Assembly: GCA_036397095.1 (NCBI GenBank)
Contig: DASWJQ010000171.1
Location: 1 to 9,634, forward strand
DNA: 9,634 nucleotides
Source: DASWJQ01 sp036397095
GTDB taxonomy: Bacteria; Chloroflexota; Anaerolineae; Anaerolineales; E44-bin32
Direction: 5' to 3'
The notes beneath the pieces were generated by a model. It saw only the letters and a list, made by a program, of their open reading frames with translations. It was not told the DNA's origin and did not search any database. The translations under genes and the position numbers were made by a program. Shown here one piece after another: positions 1-7,791 of the stretch. Position 1 is the first letter of the stretch. Every line of letters begins with the position of its first letter.

Positions 1-525
1 TTCCTTCCTAAGCCGGCTGGAAGACACCTGGGGACCCAGTCGTCGCTTGATTAGACGCCCAACGATCGCTTCAAGCTTCTTGCGTGCCGCCGCCGTCTGC
101 TGTGGCGAACCCGCCATAAGAAGCAAGATTTCGGCCACCTCCCGCATCTCCCTGGCAGAGCGATTTTGGGCCCCGGCCAGATCGTAGGCCTTCGCCGGGA
201 TACCCCTCCCTTGTGCCAGGATTCGCTTGACGAGTGAAGCTACTTCAGCCACGGCATGCCGGGTAAGTTTGTCGCTCCAACCGGCCGGAAGCGCATGGGA
301 CTGTTTGTACTTGGCAGACCTGTGGCGCCAGGCCGCCGCCATCTTGTCCCTCAGGCGGGTGTCGGCCGCTACCGTCATGGTGAAGGCGAGCCCGAAGAAG
401 GTACTGCACGCCAAGCAGCCCAACCACGCAAAGACGTGCGGCGCCGACCGGGCGCGTGGGAAGGGGGACGTGCCCCCAAGCACAACCGGATATCGATCCC
501 GCAAGTAGGCGGGCCACGCGCGCAT
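1..525 (-). CDS. Unrecognised protein with one probable membrane segment, C-terminus beyond the left edge
   Basis: I do not recognise this protein. Reading the minus strand from ATG at 525-523 gives 175 codons with no stop before the window edge, so the C-terminus is missing. Residues about 31-49 (VFAWLGCLACSTFFGLAFT) are a hydrophobic stretch long enough to cross a membrane. After it comes a basic, helix-prone region (KMAAAWRHRSAKYKQ, then EMREVAEILLLMAG and KKLEAIVGRLIKRRLG) that would be soluble. By hand count over residues 51 onward, third codon positions are about 69% G+C and second positions about half, which is coding-like. No clear Shine-Dalgarno decides the start: TTG at 573 and ATG at 378 (which would lose the membrane segment) are alternatives. 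It lies 88 bases downstream of the rhodanese gene on the same strand. The open frame is seen; that it is a gene is inferred. Confidence 0.45.
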   Translation of the reverse strand, partial: MRAWPAYLRDRYPVVLGGTSPFPRARSAPHVFAWLGCLACSTFFGLAFTMTVAADTRLRDKMAAAWRHRSAKYKQSHALPAGWSDKLTRHAVAEVASLVKRILAQGRGIPAKAYDLAGAQNRSAREMREVAEILLLMAGSPQQTAAARKKLEAIVGRLIKRRLGPQVSSSRLRKE

Positions 526-580
526 GGAACGGACCAGATAGATGGCGGTAGGCCCGGCTAGGGGCCCACGCAATCGATGT

Positions 581-604
581 TGAGGTTGGGCTCGACCAAC
601 CTCA
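581..604 (-). terminator. Perfect 9-bp hairpin after the rhodanese gene
   Basis: TGAGGTTGG (581-589) and CCAACCTCA (596-604) are perfectly complementary around a six-base loop. The hairpin begins about ten bases beyond the stop codon of the minus-strand rhodanese gene. No T-run follows on the minus strand, so it is not a textbook intrinsic terminator. It may terminate, attenuate or stabilise the transcript end before the downstream minus-strand frame. Confidence 0.4.
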
Positions 605-613
605 GTCCATGAG

Positions 614-1087
614 TTAGGAGCGCGTGGTCGGATACCCCTTCTTGAACCACAGATCGATACCCCCTTTGAGGCTCTTGACATCCTGGAAGCCGGCCTCGGC
701 CAGCATCTCGGCAGCCACCAAGGACATGCCGCCTCCCGGACAAATCGTCACCACTTCCCGTTCCATGAACGGCCGGGCCTCGTCCAGTCTGGTTTCCAAC
801 TCATGGATGGGGATCGAATGCGAGCCCGGAATGTGGCCAAAACCGGTATCGAACTCGCCGGAAAAGCGGACATCAATCAGAACGGGCTGCCGATCAGCCT
901 CGATCCGATCGTGAAGCTCATCAACATGGATCTCAGAGACGGCCGGCAGGTGCCACTTGCCTTTGAACGCCCGGTACAGGAACATCCTTAGAAACCGTGG
1001 GACCATCTTGACCCAGCTGGGGTCACGCCCCGATTTTTCTTGCTCCATGCGAGCTTGGATTCTCTTGTCTACGCTCGAAGGCTCCAT
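614..1087 (-). CDS. Single-domain rhodanese-like protein with an N-terminal extension
   Basis: A 157-residue protein whose residues about 50-153 form one rhodanese domain, the fold that carries sulfur as a cysteine persulfide. Visible landmarks are VLIDVR (69-74), the GHIPGSHSIPI segment (84-94) that follows it in this family, the active-site loop C116-P-G-G-G-M-S122, and the closing LKGGIDLW (140-147). The catalytic cysteine is present, but the usual CxxGxR[S/A] loop has Met121 where Arg is common, so sulfur donor or acceptor use may differ. Residues 1-50 are basic and amphipathic (MVPRFLRMFLYRAFKGKW) and have no signal peptide or clear membrane span. The start is supported by GAGAGG at 1101-1096 on the minus strand, eight bases before ATG. 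It is divergent from the M28 gene. No partner gene reveals its sulfur pathway. Confidence 0.87.
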   Translation of the reverse strand: MEPSSVDKRIQARMEQEKSGRDPSWVKMVPRFLRMFLYRAFKGKWHLPAVSEIHVDELHDRIEADRQPVLIDVRFSGEFDTGFGHIPGSHSIPIHELETRLDEARPFMEREVVTICPGGGMSLVAAEMLAEAGFQDVKSLKGGIDLWFKKGYPTTRS

Positions 1088-1107
1088 CTATTTGGCCTCT
1101 CGATAAA

Positions 1108-1135
1108 TTGCCCCGTAAGGCTTTCAGCTTACACT
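1108..1135 (+). promoter_or_regulatory. Weak promoter-like pair in the divergent intergenic region
   Basis: TTGCCC (1108-1113) and TACACT (1130-1135) are separated by 16 bases and each matches the sigma-70 consensus at four of six positions. Transcription would begin near 1142, before the M28 lipoprotein gene. Such a match is easily found by chance, so this is only a candidate for the plus-strand promoter between the divergent rhodanese and M28 genes. Confidence 0.22.
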
Positions 1136-1205
1136 ACTCGTAGCTGGTATGGGCAACAGGCAACTTTGCGGCCATTCCGACTGGGATGGAGTGACTAATC
1201 TGGTG

Positions 1206-2111
1206 ATGCGCAACCGATGGGTCGTTTTAGCGGTGACCGGCATGCTGGCCGCGTGCGGGTTGACCGATGCGTTGCCCGTCGTACCACAGCATTTCGACGG
1301 CCAGCTTGCCCACGAACTCGTAGCCGCGCAACTGGCCCTTGGCCCGCGCTATCCCGGGAGCGAAGGCCACCGCCAGGTCCAGGCCAGGATCGAGGCCGAT
1401 TTAGGCGAGGCCGGCTGGGCAGTCGAACGGTTTCCGTTCGAGGTGGCCGGCATAGAGGTTGCCAATCTTGTCTCGCAACGCCGCGGGGCGGGGGATGGGC
1501 CCTGGATCCTGCTCGGCGCCCACTACGACACGCGACCGATCGCCGATGAGGACCCCGTATCGCCGGCCGGGCCGGTCCCCGGCGCCAACGACGGCGCCTC
1601 CGGCGTGGCCGTTCTGCTCGAGTTGGCTCGGGTCATCGATGACTCCGACCTGGCTTGCCAGTTGTCATTTGCCCTGTTTGACGCCGAGGACTCGGGCCGC
1701 CTCGAAGGCTGGGATTGGGCCGCCGGCTCGGCCCACTACGTCGCTACCCGCCAAGAACTTCCGGACCTTGTTGTGATCGTCGACATGATCGGCGATGCCG
1801 ACCTGCAGATCCCGCGCGAGCGGAATTCCCATCCCGAGCTGGTTGACTCGATATGGGCCACGGCGGCGCAGCTGGGTTACACCGTCTTTGAGGACCGCCC
1901 GGGCTACAGCATGTTCGACGATCACTCGGCCTTCCTGGCGCGTGGTGTGCCGGCCGCCGATTTGATCGATTTCGACTATCCCTACTGGCATACAACGCAG
2001 GACACGCTGGACAAGGTCTCGGCCGCCAGCCTGGAAGCCGTCGGCCGTACGCTGCAGGCCTGGCTGGAAACCGAAGCCTGCGACCTAGCCAATCGGCTCA
2101 GCCAGCAGTAG
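1206..2111 (+). CDS. M28-family zinc lipoprotein, glutaminyl-peptide cyclotransferase-like
   Basis: A 301-residue exported lipoprotein. From ATG 1206 the N-terminus is MRNRWVVLAVTGMLAACG: basic start, hydrophobic core and a lipobox LAAC with Cys17. The frame is open from GTG/ATG codons further upstream (1149, 1191, 1203), but these would bury the signal peptide. GGAG at 1188-1191 is a distant ribosome site. Metal-site residues of the M28 fold are all visible: His106 (HYD), Asp129 (GANDGASG), catalytic Glu161 with Asp162 (FDAEDS), Asp193 (VDMIGD) and His262 (YWHTTQDTLDKV). The FDAED...W...GS pattern, DDHSAFLARGVP and the Trp-His pair match glutaminyl cyclases, which convert N-terminal Gln to pyroglutamate. 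Ordinary aminopeptidase activity remains possible. It is expected to be anchored on the outer face of the membrane. The aminotransferase gene follows after 67 bases. Confidence 0.87.
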   Translation: MRNRWVVLAVTGMLAACGLTDALPVVPQHFDGQLAHELVAAQLALGPRYPGSEGHRQVQARIEADLGEAGWAVERFPFEVAGIEVANLVSQRRGAGDGPWILLGAHYDTRPIADEDPVSPAGPVPGANDGASGVAVLLELARVIDDSDLACQLSFALFDAEDSGRLEGWDWAAGSAHYVATRQELPDLVVIVDMIGDADLQIPRERNSHPELVDSIWATAAQLGYTVFEDRPGYSMFDDHSAFLARGVPAADLIDFDYPYWHTTQDTLDKVSAASLEAVGRTLQAWLETEACDLANRLSQQ

Positions 2112-2178
2112 ACTGGAGACCGTTCCATTCCCGGCCCAGGCAGGCCGTCGTCTTCATGCACCCGCCATTGGAGCACCG

Positions 2179-3357
2179 ATGATTCGCCCCGCACAGCGCA
2201 TGCAATCCATCCCGCCGTACTTCTTTGCCGAGCTCGGCCGCCGCATTGCCCGCCTGCGCGCCGCAGGCCACGACGTCATCCGGATGGACATGGGTTCACC
2301 CGACCTGCCCCCGCCGGCTCATATCGTCGAGGCGCTGGGGCGGTCCGCCGAATCGCCCGACCATCACGGCTACGCTCCCTTCGGCGGCACCGAATCCTAC
2401 CGCCAGGCAGTCGCCGACCACTACCAACGCCGCTTCGGCGTGACGCTCGATCCGCAGCGGGAGGTGCTCGGCCTGATTGGATCCAAAGAGGGACTGTTCC
2501 ACCTGACCCAGGCGTTTGTCGACCCTGGGGACGTCGTATTGGTGCCGGACCCCGGCTACCCGGTTTACGAAACGGCGGCCCGCTTCGCCGGTGGGGAGGT
2601 CCACTTCCTGCCGCTCCTGGCCGAAAATGGCTTCTTGCCGGCCTGGGACAGGATTCCGCAAGAGGTGCTCGCTCGCACCAAGCTGCTGTGGCTCAATTAC
2701 CCCAACAATCCGACCGGCGCCGTGGCCGATCTCGACGATTTCGCTGCCGCCATTCGCCTCGCCCGGCAGCATGGCTTCCTGGTCGGACACGATGCGCCCT
2801 ACACCGAGGTTGGCTTCGACGGCTACCGGGCCCCAAGTGCACTCCAGGTCGATGGCGCCCGAGAGGTGCTGGTCGAGTTCAACTCGTTATCCAAATCGCA
2901 CAACATGGCCGGCTGGCGCCTGGGGATGGCGCTGGGCAACCCGACGGCCATCGAGGCGCTCTACACGCTCAAGAGCCAGGTCGACACATCCCATTTTCGG
3001 GCGGTGATGGACGCCGGCGAGGTGGCGCTGCGGTCGGATCAAGGCTGGCTGGAGCAGCGCAACGCCATCTACCAGGCGCGCCGTGATCAGGTGCTGGCCG
3101 CCATCCCGCACGCCGGTCTGGCGGCTGACCCGCCCAAAGCCGCCCTCTATGTTTGGGCCAGCCTGCCGGAGGGCGTGGCGTCGTCCCTGGCCTTCACCGA
3201 CCAGATGCTTGAAGACATCCATGTCAGCGTCACCCCAGGCGTGGCCTTCGGCGCCCAGGGCGAGGGCTTCGTCCGCCTGTCGCTTGGCACGCCGACCGAG
3301 CGGGTCGAGCAAGCCATGGACCGCATTGCCGACTGGCGCTATGGCCCGGCGGCATAA
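2179..3357 (+). CDS. PLP-dependent class I/II aminotransferase, LL-diaminopimelate/aspartate aminotransferase-like
   Basis: A 392-residue cytoplasmic fold-type I aminotransferase that moves an amino group between an amino acid and a 2-oxo acid using pyridoxal phosphate. Landmarks in order: MDMGSPDLPPP (36-46), YAPFGGTESYRQAV (65-78), the cofactor-contacting GSKEGL (101-106), NYPNNPTG (173-180), DAPYTE (205-210), the Schiff-base Lys239 in SLSKSHNMAGWRLG, and Arg366 in FVRLSLG for the substrate carboxylate. Length is normal for the family. GGAG at 2170-2173 lies five bases before ATG and fixes the start. The YAPFGG and LKSQVDTSHF segments resemble the DapL/AspC-like branch, but substrate cannot be read from sequence, so I give no symbol. 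There is no lysine-biosynthesis neighbour. The codon use is like the adjacent genes, with no sign of damage. Confidence 0.92.
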   Translation: MIRPAQRMQSIPPYFFAELGRRIARLRAAGHDVIRMDMGSPDLPPPAHIVEALGRSAESPDHHGYAPFGGTESYRQAVADHYQRRFGVTLDPQREVLGLIGSKEGLFHLTQAFVDPGDVVLVPDPGYPVYETAARFAGGEVHFLPLLAENGFLPAWDRIPQEVLARTKLLWLNYPNNPTGAVADLDDFAAAIRLARQHGFLVGHDAPYTEVGFDGYRAPSALQVDGAREVLVEFNSLSKSHNMAGWRLGMALGNPTAIEALYTLKSQVDTSHFRAVMDAGEVALRSDQGWLEQRNAIYQARRDQVLAAIPHAGLAADPPKAALYVWASLPEGVASSLAFTDQMLEDIHVSVTPGVAFGAQGEGFVRLSLGTPTERVEQAMDRIADWRYGPAA

Positions 3358-3369
3358 CCTCCCCATCCG

Positions 3370-3399
3370 TTGGGCTGACCGGCTCCTCCGTAGTATCAT
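3370..3399 (+). promoter_or_regulatory. Candidate leaderless promoter of hflX
   Basis: TTGGGC (3370-3375) and TATCAT (3394-3399) are 18 bases apart. TATCAT matches TATAAT at five of six bases. Its end is six bases from the A of the hflX ATG at 3406, the distance expected if transcription starts on the start codon itself. No Shine-Dalgarno sequence precedes that ATG, which fits a leaderless mRNA. A matching -10 alone could be chance. Confidence 0.42.
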
Positions 3400-3405
3400 G
3401 CCTGC

Positions 3406-4764
3406 ATGAGCCGCCAACCTCGACCAACTCGCCAGCCCAGGGAGCGAGCCTTTATGGTGGGCGTGTCCCTGGGCCAGGAATCCGACGCCTTGCCGCTCGA
3501 CGCTTCGCTGCGCGAGCTGGCGCTGTTGGCGCGCACCGCCGGCCTGGAGATCGTTGGCTACGCCACGCAGAACCTGGCGCATCCTGACCGAAAGACCTTC
3601 ATTGGCTCGGGCAAAGTCGAGGAGGTCAAGGCGCTGGCCAGCGACCAACTGGCCGATATTGTGCTGTTCGACGATGAGCTGAACCCACGCCACCAGCGTG
3701 AGCTGGAAAAGACGCTTGGGGAGGAAATCCGGGTAATCGATCGGACGGCACTGATCCTCGACATCTTTGCCCAGCACGCGCAGACGCGCGAGGGCGCCCT
3801 CCAGGTCGAGTTGGCCCAATATGAGTACCGGCTGCCTCGCCTGACACGCGCCTGGACGCACCTGGCGCGGCAGGCCGGCGGCGGCGCCGGCCGCTCGGGG
3901 TCGGTCGGCGGGGTGGGGCTGCGCGGCCCGGGTGAAACCCAACTGGAGGTCGATCGGCGCGAGATCGGGCGCCGCATCGCGCACTTGAAGGAAGAGCTTG
4001 AAGCCGTGCGCGCTCATCGGAGCCGCTACCGCGCTCGCCGCCGTCGCGCCAAGGTCCCGACCGTGGCGCTGGTCGGCTACACCAACGCCGGCAAGTCAAC
4101 GCTGCTCAATCAGCTGACCGACGCCAATGTACTGGTGGCCGATCAGCTGTTCGCCACCCTCGACCCGACAACGCGGCGCATCGACCTGCCCGGCGGCCAG
4201 CAAGCACTGGTGACCGACACGGTTGGTTTCATCCAGAAGCTGCCCACCATGTTGGTGGCCGCCTTCCGGGCCACTTTGGAGGAGATCGTCGAGGCCGACC
4301 TGTTGCTGCATGTGGTTGACATCACCCACGCCCAGTACCAGGCCCAAGCGGAAGCCGTGCGCGAAACGCTAGAAGAAATCGGCGCCATCCAGATTCCCTC
4401 GGTGACCGCCCTCAACAAGATCGACTTGCTCACCAACCAGGAAACCGCCTACGCTGCGGTGGATGATTTCGATCGGGCCGTGCCGGTCTCGGCGCGCACC
4501 GGGGAGGGCGTGCCGGCGCTGCTGACCACCCTGGAGCAGGTGCTGGCCGAGAGCCTGGTGCGGGTGTCGGTGCGCATTCCCTACGCTCAGGGAAAGTTGA
4601 TCAACCATTTTCATGAGGTGTGCCAGGTCGATTCGGTTGAGCATGAGGCCGAATACGTGCAATTGCGCGGCCGGGCGCCCGCCCAGTTTGCCGCCGATTT
4701 CGACCGCTTCGCCGTCGAACCCGGTTCGCCACCGCCGGCCACCCAGGCCTCGTCGCTCGAATAA
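3406..4764 (+). CDS. hflX: HflX ribosome-splitting GTPase
   Basis: A 452-residue GTPase of the HflX family, which binds the 50S subunit and splits stalled or stress-inactivated 70S ribosomes. The N-terminal HflX domain covers residues about 15-215 and includes FIGSGKVEEV (65-74), VLFDDELNP (86-94), VIDRTALILDIFAQHA (110-125) and the family signature GLRGPGETQLEVDRR (171-185), followed by a charged coiled-coil linker. The G domain shows G1 GYTNAGKS (224-231), switch residues in DPTTR (253-257), G3 DTVG (271-274), G4 NKID (337-340) and G5 SART (362-365). A short C-terminal domain ends near 437. A start at ATG 3454 has a better ribosome site (GGGAG at 3440-3444), but it would cut into the conserved RERAFMVGV opening, so 3406 is preferred. 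It is complete and undamaged. Confidence 0.97.
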   Translation: MSRQPRPTRQPRERAFMVGVSLGQESDALPLDASLRELALLARTAGLEIVGYATQNLAHPDRKTFIGSGKVEEVKALASDQLADIVLFDDELNPRHQRELEKTLGEEIRVIDRTALILDIFAQHAQTREGALQVELAQYEYRLPRLTRAWTHLARQAGGGAGRSGSVGGVGLRGPGETQLEVDRREIGRRIAHLKEELEAVRAHRSRYRARRRRAKVPTVALVGYTNAGKSTLLNQLTDANVLVADQLFATLDPTTRRIDLPGGQQALVTDTVGFIQKLPTMLVAAFRATLEEIVEADLLLHVVDITHAQYQAQAEAVRETLEEIGAIQIPSVTALNKIDLLTNQETAYAAVDDFDRAVPVSARTGEGVPALLTTLEQVLAESLVRVSVRIPYAQGKLINHFHEVCQVDSVEHEAEYVQLRGRAPAQFAADFDRFAVEPGSPPPATQASSLE

Positions 4765-4809
4765 GATAAGCCCCGCAGGTGGGCGGGACCGACCATCAGA
4801 CAGCGCCTT

Positions 4810-4813
4810 GGAG
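4810..4813 (+). promoter_or_regulatory. Ribosome binding site that decides the dehydrogenase start
   Basis: GGAG at 4810-4813 lies seven bases before ATG 4821. The longer reading from GTG 4779 has no purine-rich site before it and adds 14 residues (MGGTDHQTAPWSVR) with no conserved character, so 4821 is chosen. Confidence 0.65.
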
Positions 4814-4820
4814 CGTCCGG

Positions 4821-7754
4821 ATGCCCGCCAGCCACCTCCAACCGCCAGACCAACTTATCGCCGCGCTCGAGCGGGAGATCCAGGGGCCGACCGCCTTTGA
4901 TGAGCTGACGCGCGGCTTGTACAGCACAGACGCCTCCAACCACCAGCTTCAGCCGCTCGGGGTCGTCATCCCCGCCACTAAGTCGGATGTGCAGGCGGCA
5001 GTTCAGATCGCCGCCGAGCACAATGTGCCCGTGCTGGCGCGGGGCGGTGCCACCAGCCTGGCCGGCCAAACCGTCGGCCAAGCGCTCGTGCTCGACATGA
5101 GCAAGCACTTCCGCAATATGGTCGAACTCGATCCCGAATCGCAAACGGCGTTGGTCGAGCCGGGGGTAGTCTGCAGCGAGTTGAACGCCGCCGCCGCCCA
5201 CCATGGCTTGATGTATGGCCCGGATCCGGCGTCGGCCAACCGGGCGACCTTCGGCGGCATGATCGGCAACAACGCCACCGGCGCCCACTCGGTGCGCTAC
5301 GGCATGACGGCCGACCACCTGCTCGAGCTCGAGGCCGTGCTGGCCGACGGATCGGTCACAACTTTCCGCACCCTCAACCCAGCGCAGCTCGCCGCCAAGC
5401 GGCGTGGGACGGGTCTGGAGGGCGGCCTCTACTGGGCCAGCGAGCGGTTAGCCCAGCAATACCGCCAGGCGATTGAACAGGATTGGCCGCGCACCTGGCG
5501 CCGGTCCTCGGGCTACAGCCTGAACTACCTGACCGGTTTTACGCCGGGCCAGCCCCCGGGTTGGTACCGGCCGGACACACCTTATCCGCCGGTCGAGCCC
5601 GGCAATCTGGCGCCGCTGCTGTGCGGTTCGGAAGGCACGCTGGCCGTGACAACCCAGGCTCGCGTACGGCTGGTGCCGGTGCCAGCCCACACGCTTTTGG
5701 TCGTGCTGACCTTCGATAGCGTTCAGTTGGCGACCGAGTACACGCCGGCGTTGCTGGAAACGGCCCCGGCCGCCATCGAACTGCTGCCGCGCACGCTGTT
5801 GGAACGGGCCCAGCGCATCCCCGCCTACGCCCGGCGCTTGACCTTCATCGACGAAATCCCCGAAGCCATGCTGGTGGTAGAGTTTGCCGGCGACAGCGCA
5901 GCCGACGTGCGGCAGCAGGCCAAGCAAATCGAGCTGCCCGGCCGCTGGCTTGAGACACCAGCCGCCCAGGCCGACCTGTGGGAGGTGCGCAAGGCGGGCC
6001 TGGGCTTGCTAATGTCGGTTCCCGGCGATGTCAAGCCGATCACATTCATCGAGGACGTGGCCGTGCCGGTGGAGCGGCTTTCTAGCTACGTCCGCACGGT
6101 CGACGAGATCATGGCCCGCCACGGTACCAGCGCCGAGTGGTATGCCCATGCCTCGGCCGGCTGTCTCCACCTGCGGCCGCTGATCAACCTGAAGACGGCC
6201 GATGGGGTGCGCCAGATGCGGGCGATCGGCGATGAGGTCGCCGAAGTGGTGTTTGAGTTGCAAGGGGCGCTGTCGGGTGAGCATGGTGACGGGCTGTCGC
6301 ACACCGAATTCAACGCCCGGCTGTTTGGTCCCCGTCTGACACAGGCCTTTCACGAACTCAAGCGCGCCTTCGACCCGCAGGACATCCTCAATCCGGGCAA
6401 GATCCTGCCTTCTGCGCGAACCGGTGCACCTTCTCTCGATCAGGACCTGCGCTACGGGCCCAGTTACCAAACGATTACGCTCGATACCCATTTTGCCCAC
6501 CGGCGGGAAGGCAGCTTGGCCGCAGCTGTCGAAGCCTGCACCGGCCTCGGTGTCTGTCGCAAGAGCGACGGAGTCATGTGCCCCTCGTACCAAGCGACGC
6601 TGGACGAGCTCCACTCCACCCGGGCCCGGGCCAACGCGCTGCGACTGGCGATGTCGGGTTGGGTTTCACCGGAGAGCCTGACAAGTGAGGCGATGTACGG
6701 CGTCTTCGATTTGTGCCTTGAGTGCAAGGGCTGCAAGTCGGAGTGCCCGACGGCCGTCGACATCGCCCGGGTGAAGGCCGAGTTCCTGGCCGCCTACCAG
6801 GCTGAGCACGGCCTTCCGCTGCGCAGCCGGCTGTTTGGTGAGATCCATCAACTGGCGCGGCTGGCACAGCCGGTTGCGCCACTCGTAAATGTTGTGAGCG
6901 CAAGCCGGCCGGCCCGCTGGCTGCAGCAAGCCCTATTGGGCATCGCCAGCCAGCGCACTTTACCAACGTTTGTGCCTGTGTCCTTCCGTCGCCGCTGGCG
7001 TCCAGCCAGCGGGGCCAGCGGACAGCCGGTCGTATTGTTTGTCGACACGTACACCGACTACATGCTGCCCGGGCTGGGGGAGTCGGCTGTCAAACTGCTG
7101 ACGGCGGCCGGCTGTGAGGTGCAGGTCGTGCCGGGCCAAGTTTGCTGTGGCCGTCCCATGATCTCGAAAGGCATGCTGGGCCGGGCCCGCCAGCTGGCGG
7201 CCAAGAACGTGGAAGTGCTGGGTCCATATGCCGAACGGGGCATTCCGATCCTCGGTCTTGAGCCCTCCTGCATTTCGGCGCTGCAGGATGAGTACCTGGA
7301 GTTGTTCCCTGAGGATGCGCGAGCGGCGGCGGTGGCGGCGCAGGCAAGTCTGCTGGAGGCCTGGCTGATGCGGGATGATGACCACGGTCGACCCATCGAC
7401 CGGCTTACCTTCCGGCGGGAAGATGCGCCGGCCGTCAAGGTGCACACGCACTGTCATACCAAAGCGTTGACCGGTCAGGGCGATGCGCGCCGGGCGCTGG
7501 CCTCGGCCGGATGTGTCGCCGACGAGATTGACTCCGGCTGCTGTGGCATGGCCGGTTCCTTTGGCTATGAGGCAGAACATTTGGAGGTCTCCCTCCAGGT
7601 CGGGGAACTCAAACTGCTGCCCGAAGCCCGCCTAGCCGCCAGAGAGGGTCAAACGGTCGTTGCGCATGGCATGTCGTGCCGGGCGCAGCTGAAGGATGGT
7701 GCCTCGGTGGAGGCCCTCCATCCGATCGAACTGCTCGCCGAGCGTCTGGCGTGA
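4821..7754 (+). CDS. FAD and Fe-S fused 2-hydroxyacid dehydrogenase, YdiJ/D-lactate dehydrogenase-like
   Basis: A 977-residue cytoplasmic or membrane-associated oxidoreductase. Residues about 30-210 are a PCMH-type FAD domain: the VLARGGATSLAGQTVG loop (71-86), and FGGMIGNNATGAHSVRYG (144-161). A FAD-oxidase C-terminal domain runs to about 530 and includes SGEHGDGLSHTEF (485-497) and the closing DILNPGKIL. A ferredoxin-like part follows with Cys573, Cys579 and Cys587, then CLECKGCKSECP with Cys632, 635, 638 and 642, enough for two 4Fe-4S clusters. Two CCG domains close it: CCG at 775-777 with Cys817, then Cys878, CCG at 907-909 and Cys953. The order matches E. coli YdiJ-type proteins, where flavin oxidation of D-2-hydroxyacids (lactate, glycolate or 2-hydroxyglutarate) passes electrons through the clusters. 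The substrate here is unknown. It probably shares a transcript with hflX, 56 bases upstream. Confidence 0.94.
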   Translation: MPASHLQPPDQLIAALEREIQGPTAFDELTRGLYSTDASNHQLQPLGVVIPATKSDVQAAVQIAAEHNVPVLARGGATSLAGQTVGQALVLDMSKHFRNMVELDPESQTALVEPGVVCSELNAAAAHHGLMYGPDPASANRATFGGMIGNNATGAHSVRYGMTADHLLELEAVLADGSVTTFRTLNPAQLAAKRRGTGLEGGLYWASERLAQQYRQAIEQDWPRTWRRSSGYSLNYLTGFTPGQPPGWYRPDTPYPPVEPGNLAPLLCGSEGTLAVTTQARVRLVPVPAHTLLVVLTFDSVQLATEYTPALLETAPAAIELLPRTLLERAQRIPAYARRLTFIDEIPEAMLVVEFAGDSAADVRQQAKQIELPGRWLETPAAQADLWEVRKAGLGLLMSVPGDVKPITFIEDVAVPVERLSSYVRTVDEIMARHGTSAEWYAHASAGCLHLRPLINLKTADGVRQMRAIGDEVAEVVFELQGALSGEHGDGLSHTEFNARLFGPRLTQAFHELKRAFDPQDILNPGKILPSARTGAPSLDQDLRYGPSYQTITLDTHFAHRREGSLAAAVEACTGLGVCRKSDGVMCPSYQATLDELHSTRARANALRLAMSGWVSPESLTSEAMYGVFDLCLECKGCKSECPTAVDIARVKAEFLAAYQAEHGLPLRSRLFGEIHQLARLAQPVAPLVNVVSASRPARWLQQALLGIASQRTLPTFVPVSFRRRWRPASGASGQPVVLFVDTYTDYMLPGLGESAVKLLTAAGCEVQVVPGQVCCGRPMISKGMLGRARQLAAKNVEVLGPYAERGIPILGLEPSCISALQDEYLELFPEDARAAAVAAQASLLEAWLMRDDDHGRPIDRLTFRREDAPAVKVHTHCHTKALTGQGDARRALASAGCVADEIDSGCCGMAGSFGYEAEHLEVSLQVGELKLLPEARLAAREGQTVVAHGMSCRAQLKDGASVEALHPIELLAERLA

Positions 7755-7791
7755 CCGCCGCCGCCCCCACTGACGAGTAGGCTGTTCCCCG

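Noticed and set aside
227..561. Overlapping plus-strand frames of 93 and 101 codons
   Set aside because: They are low-complexity Arg/Pro/Gly-rich and have no ribosome site. The opposite strand has a longer frame with better codon periodicity and a coherent membrane segment.
2887..4017. Minus-strand open frame of 376 codons
   Set aside because: It lies opposite the aminotransferase and HflX genes, whose motifs are unmistakable. Its composition (runs of Arg, Gln, His, Pro) is typical of an antisense shadow in GC-rich DNA.
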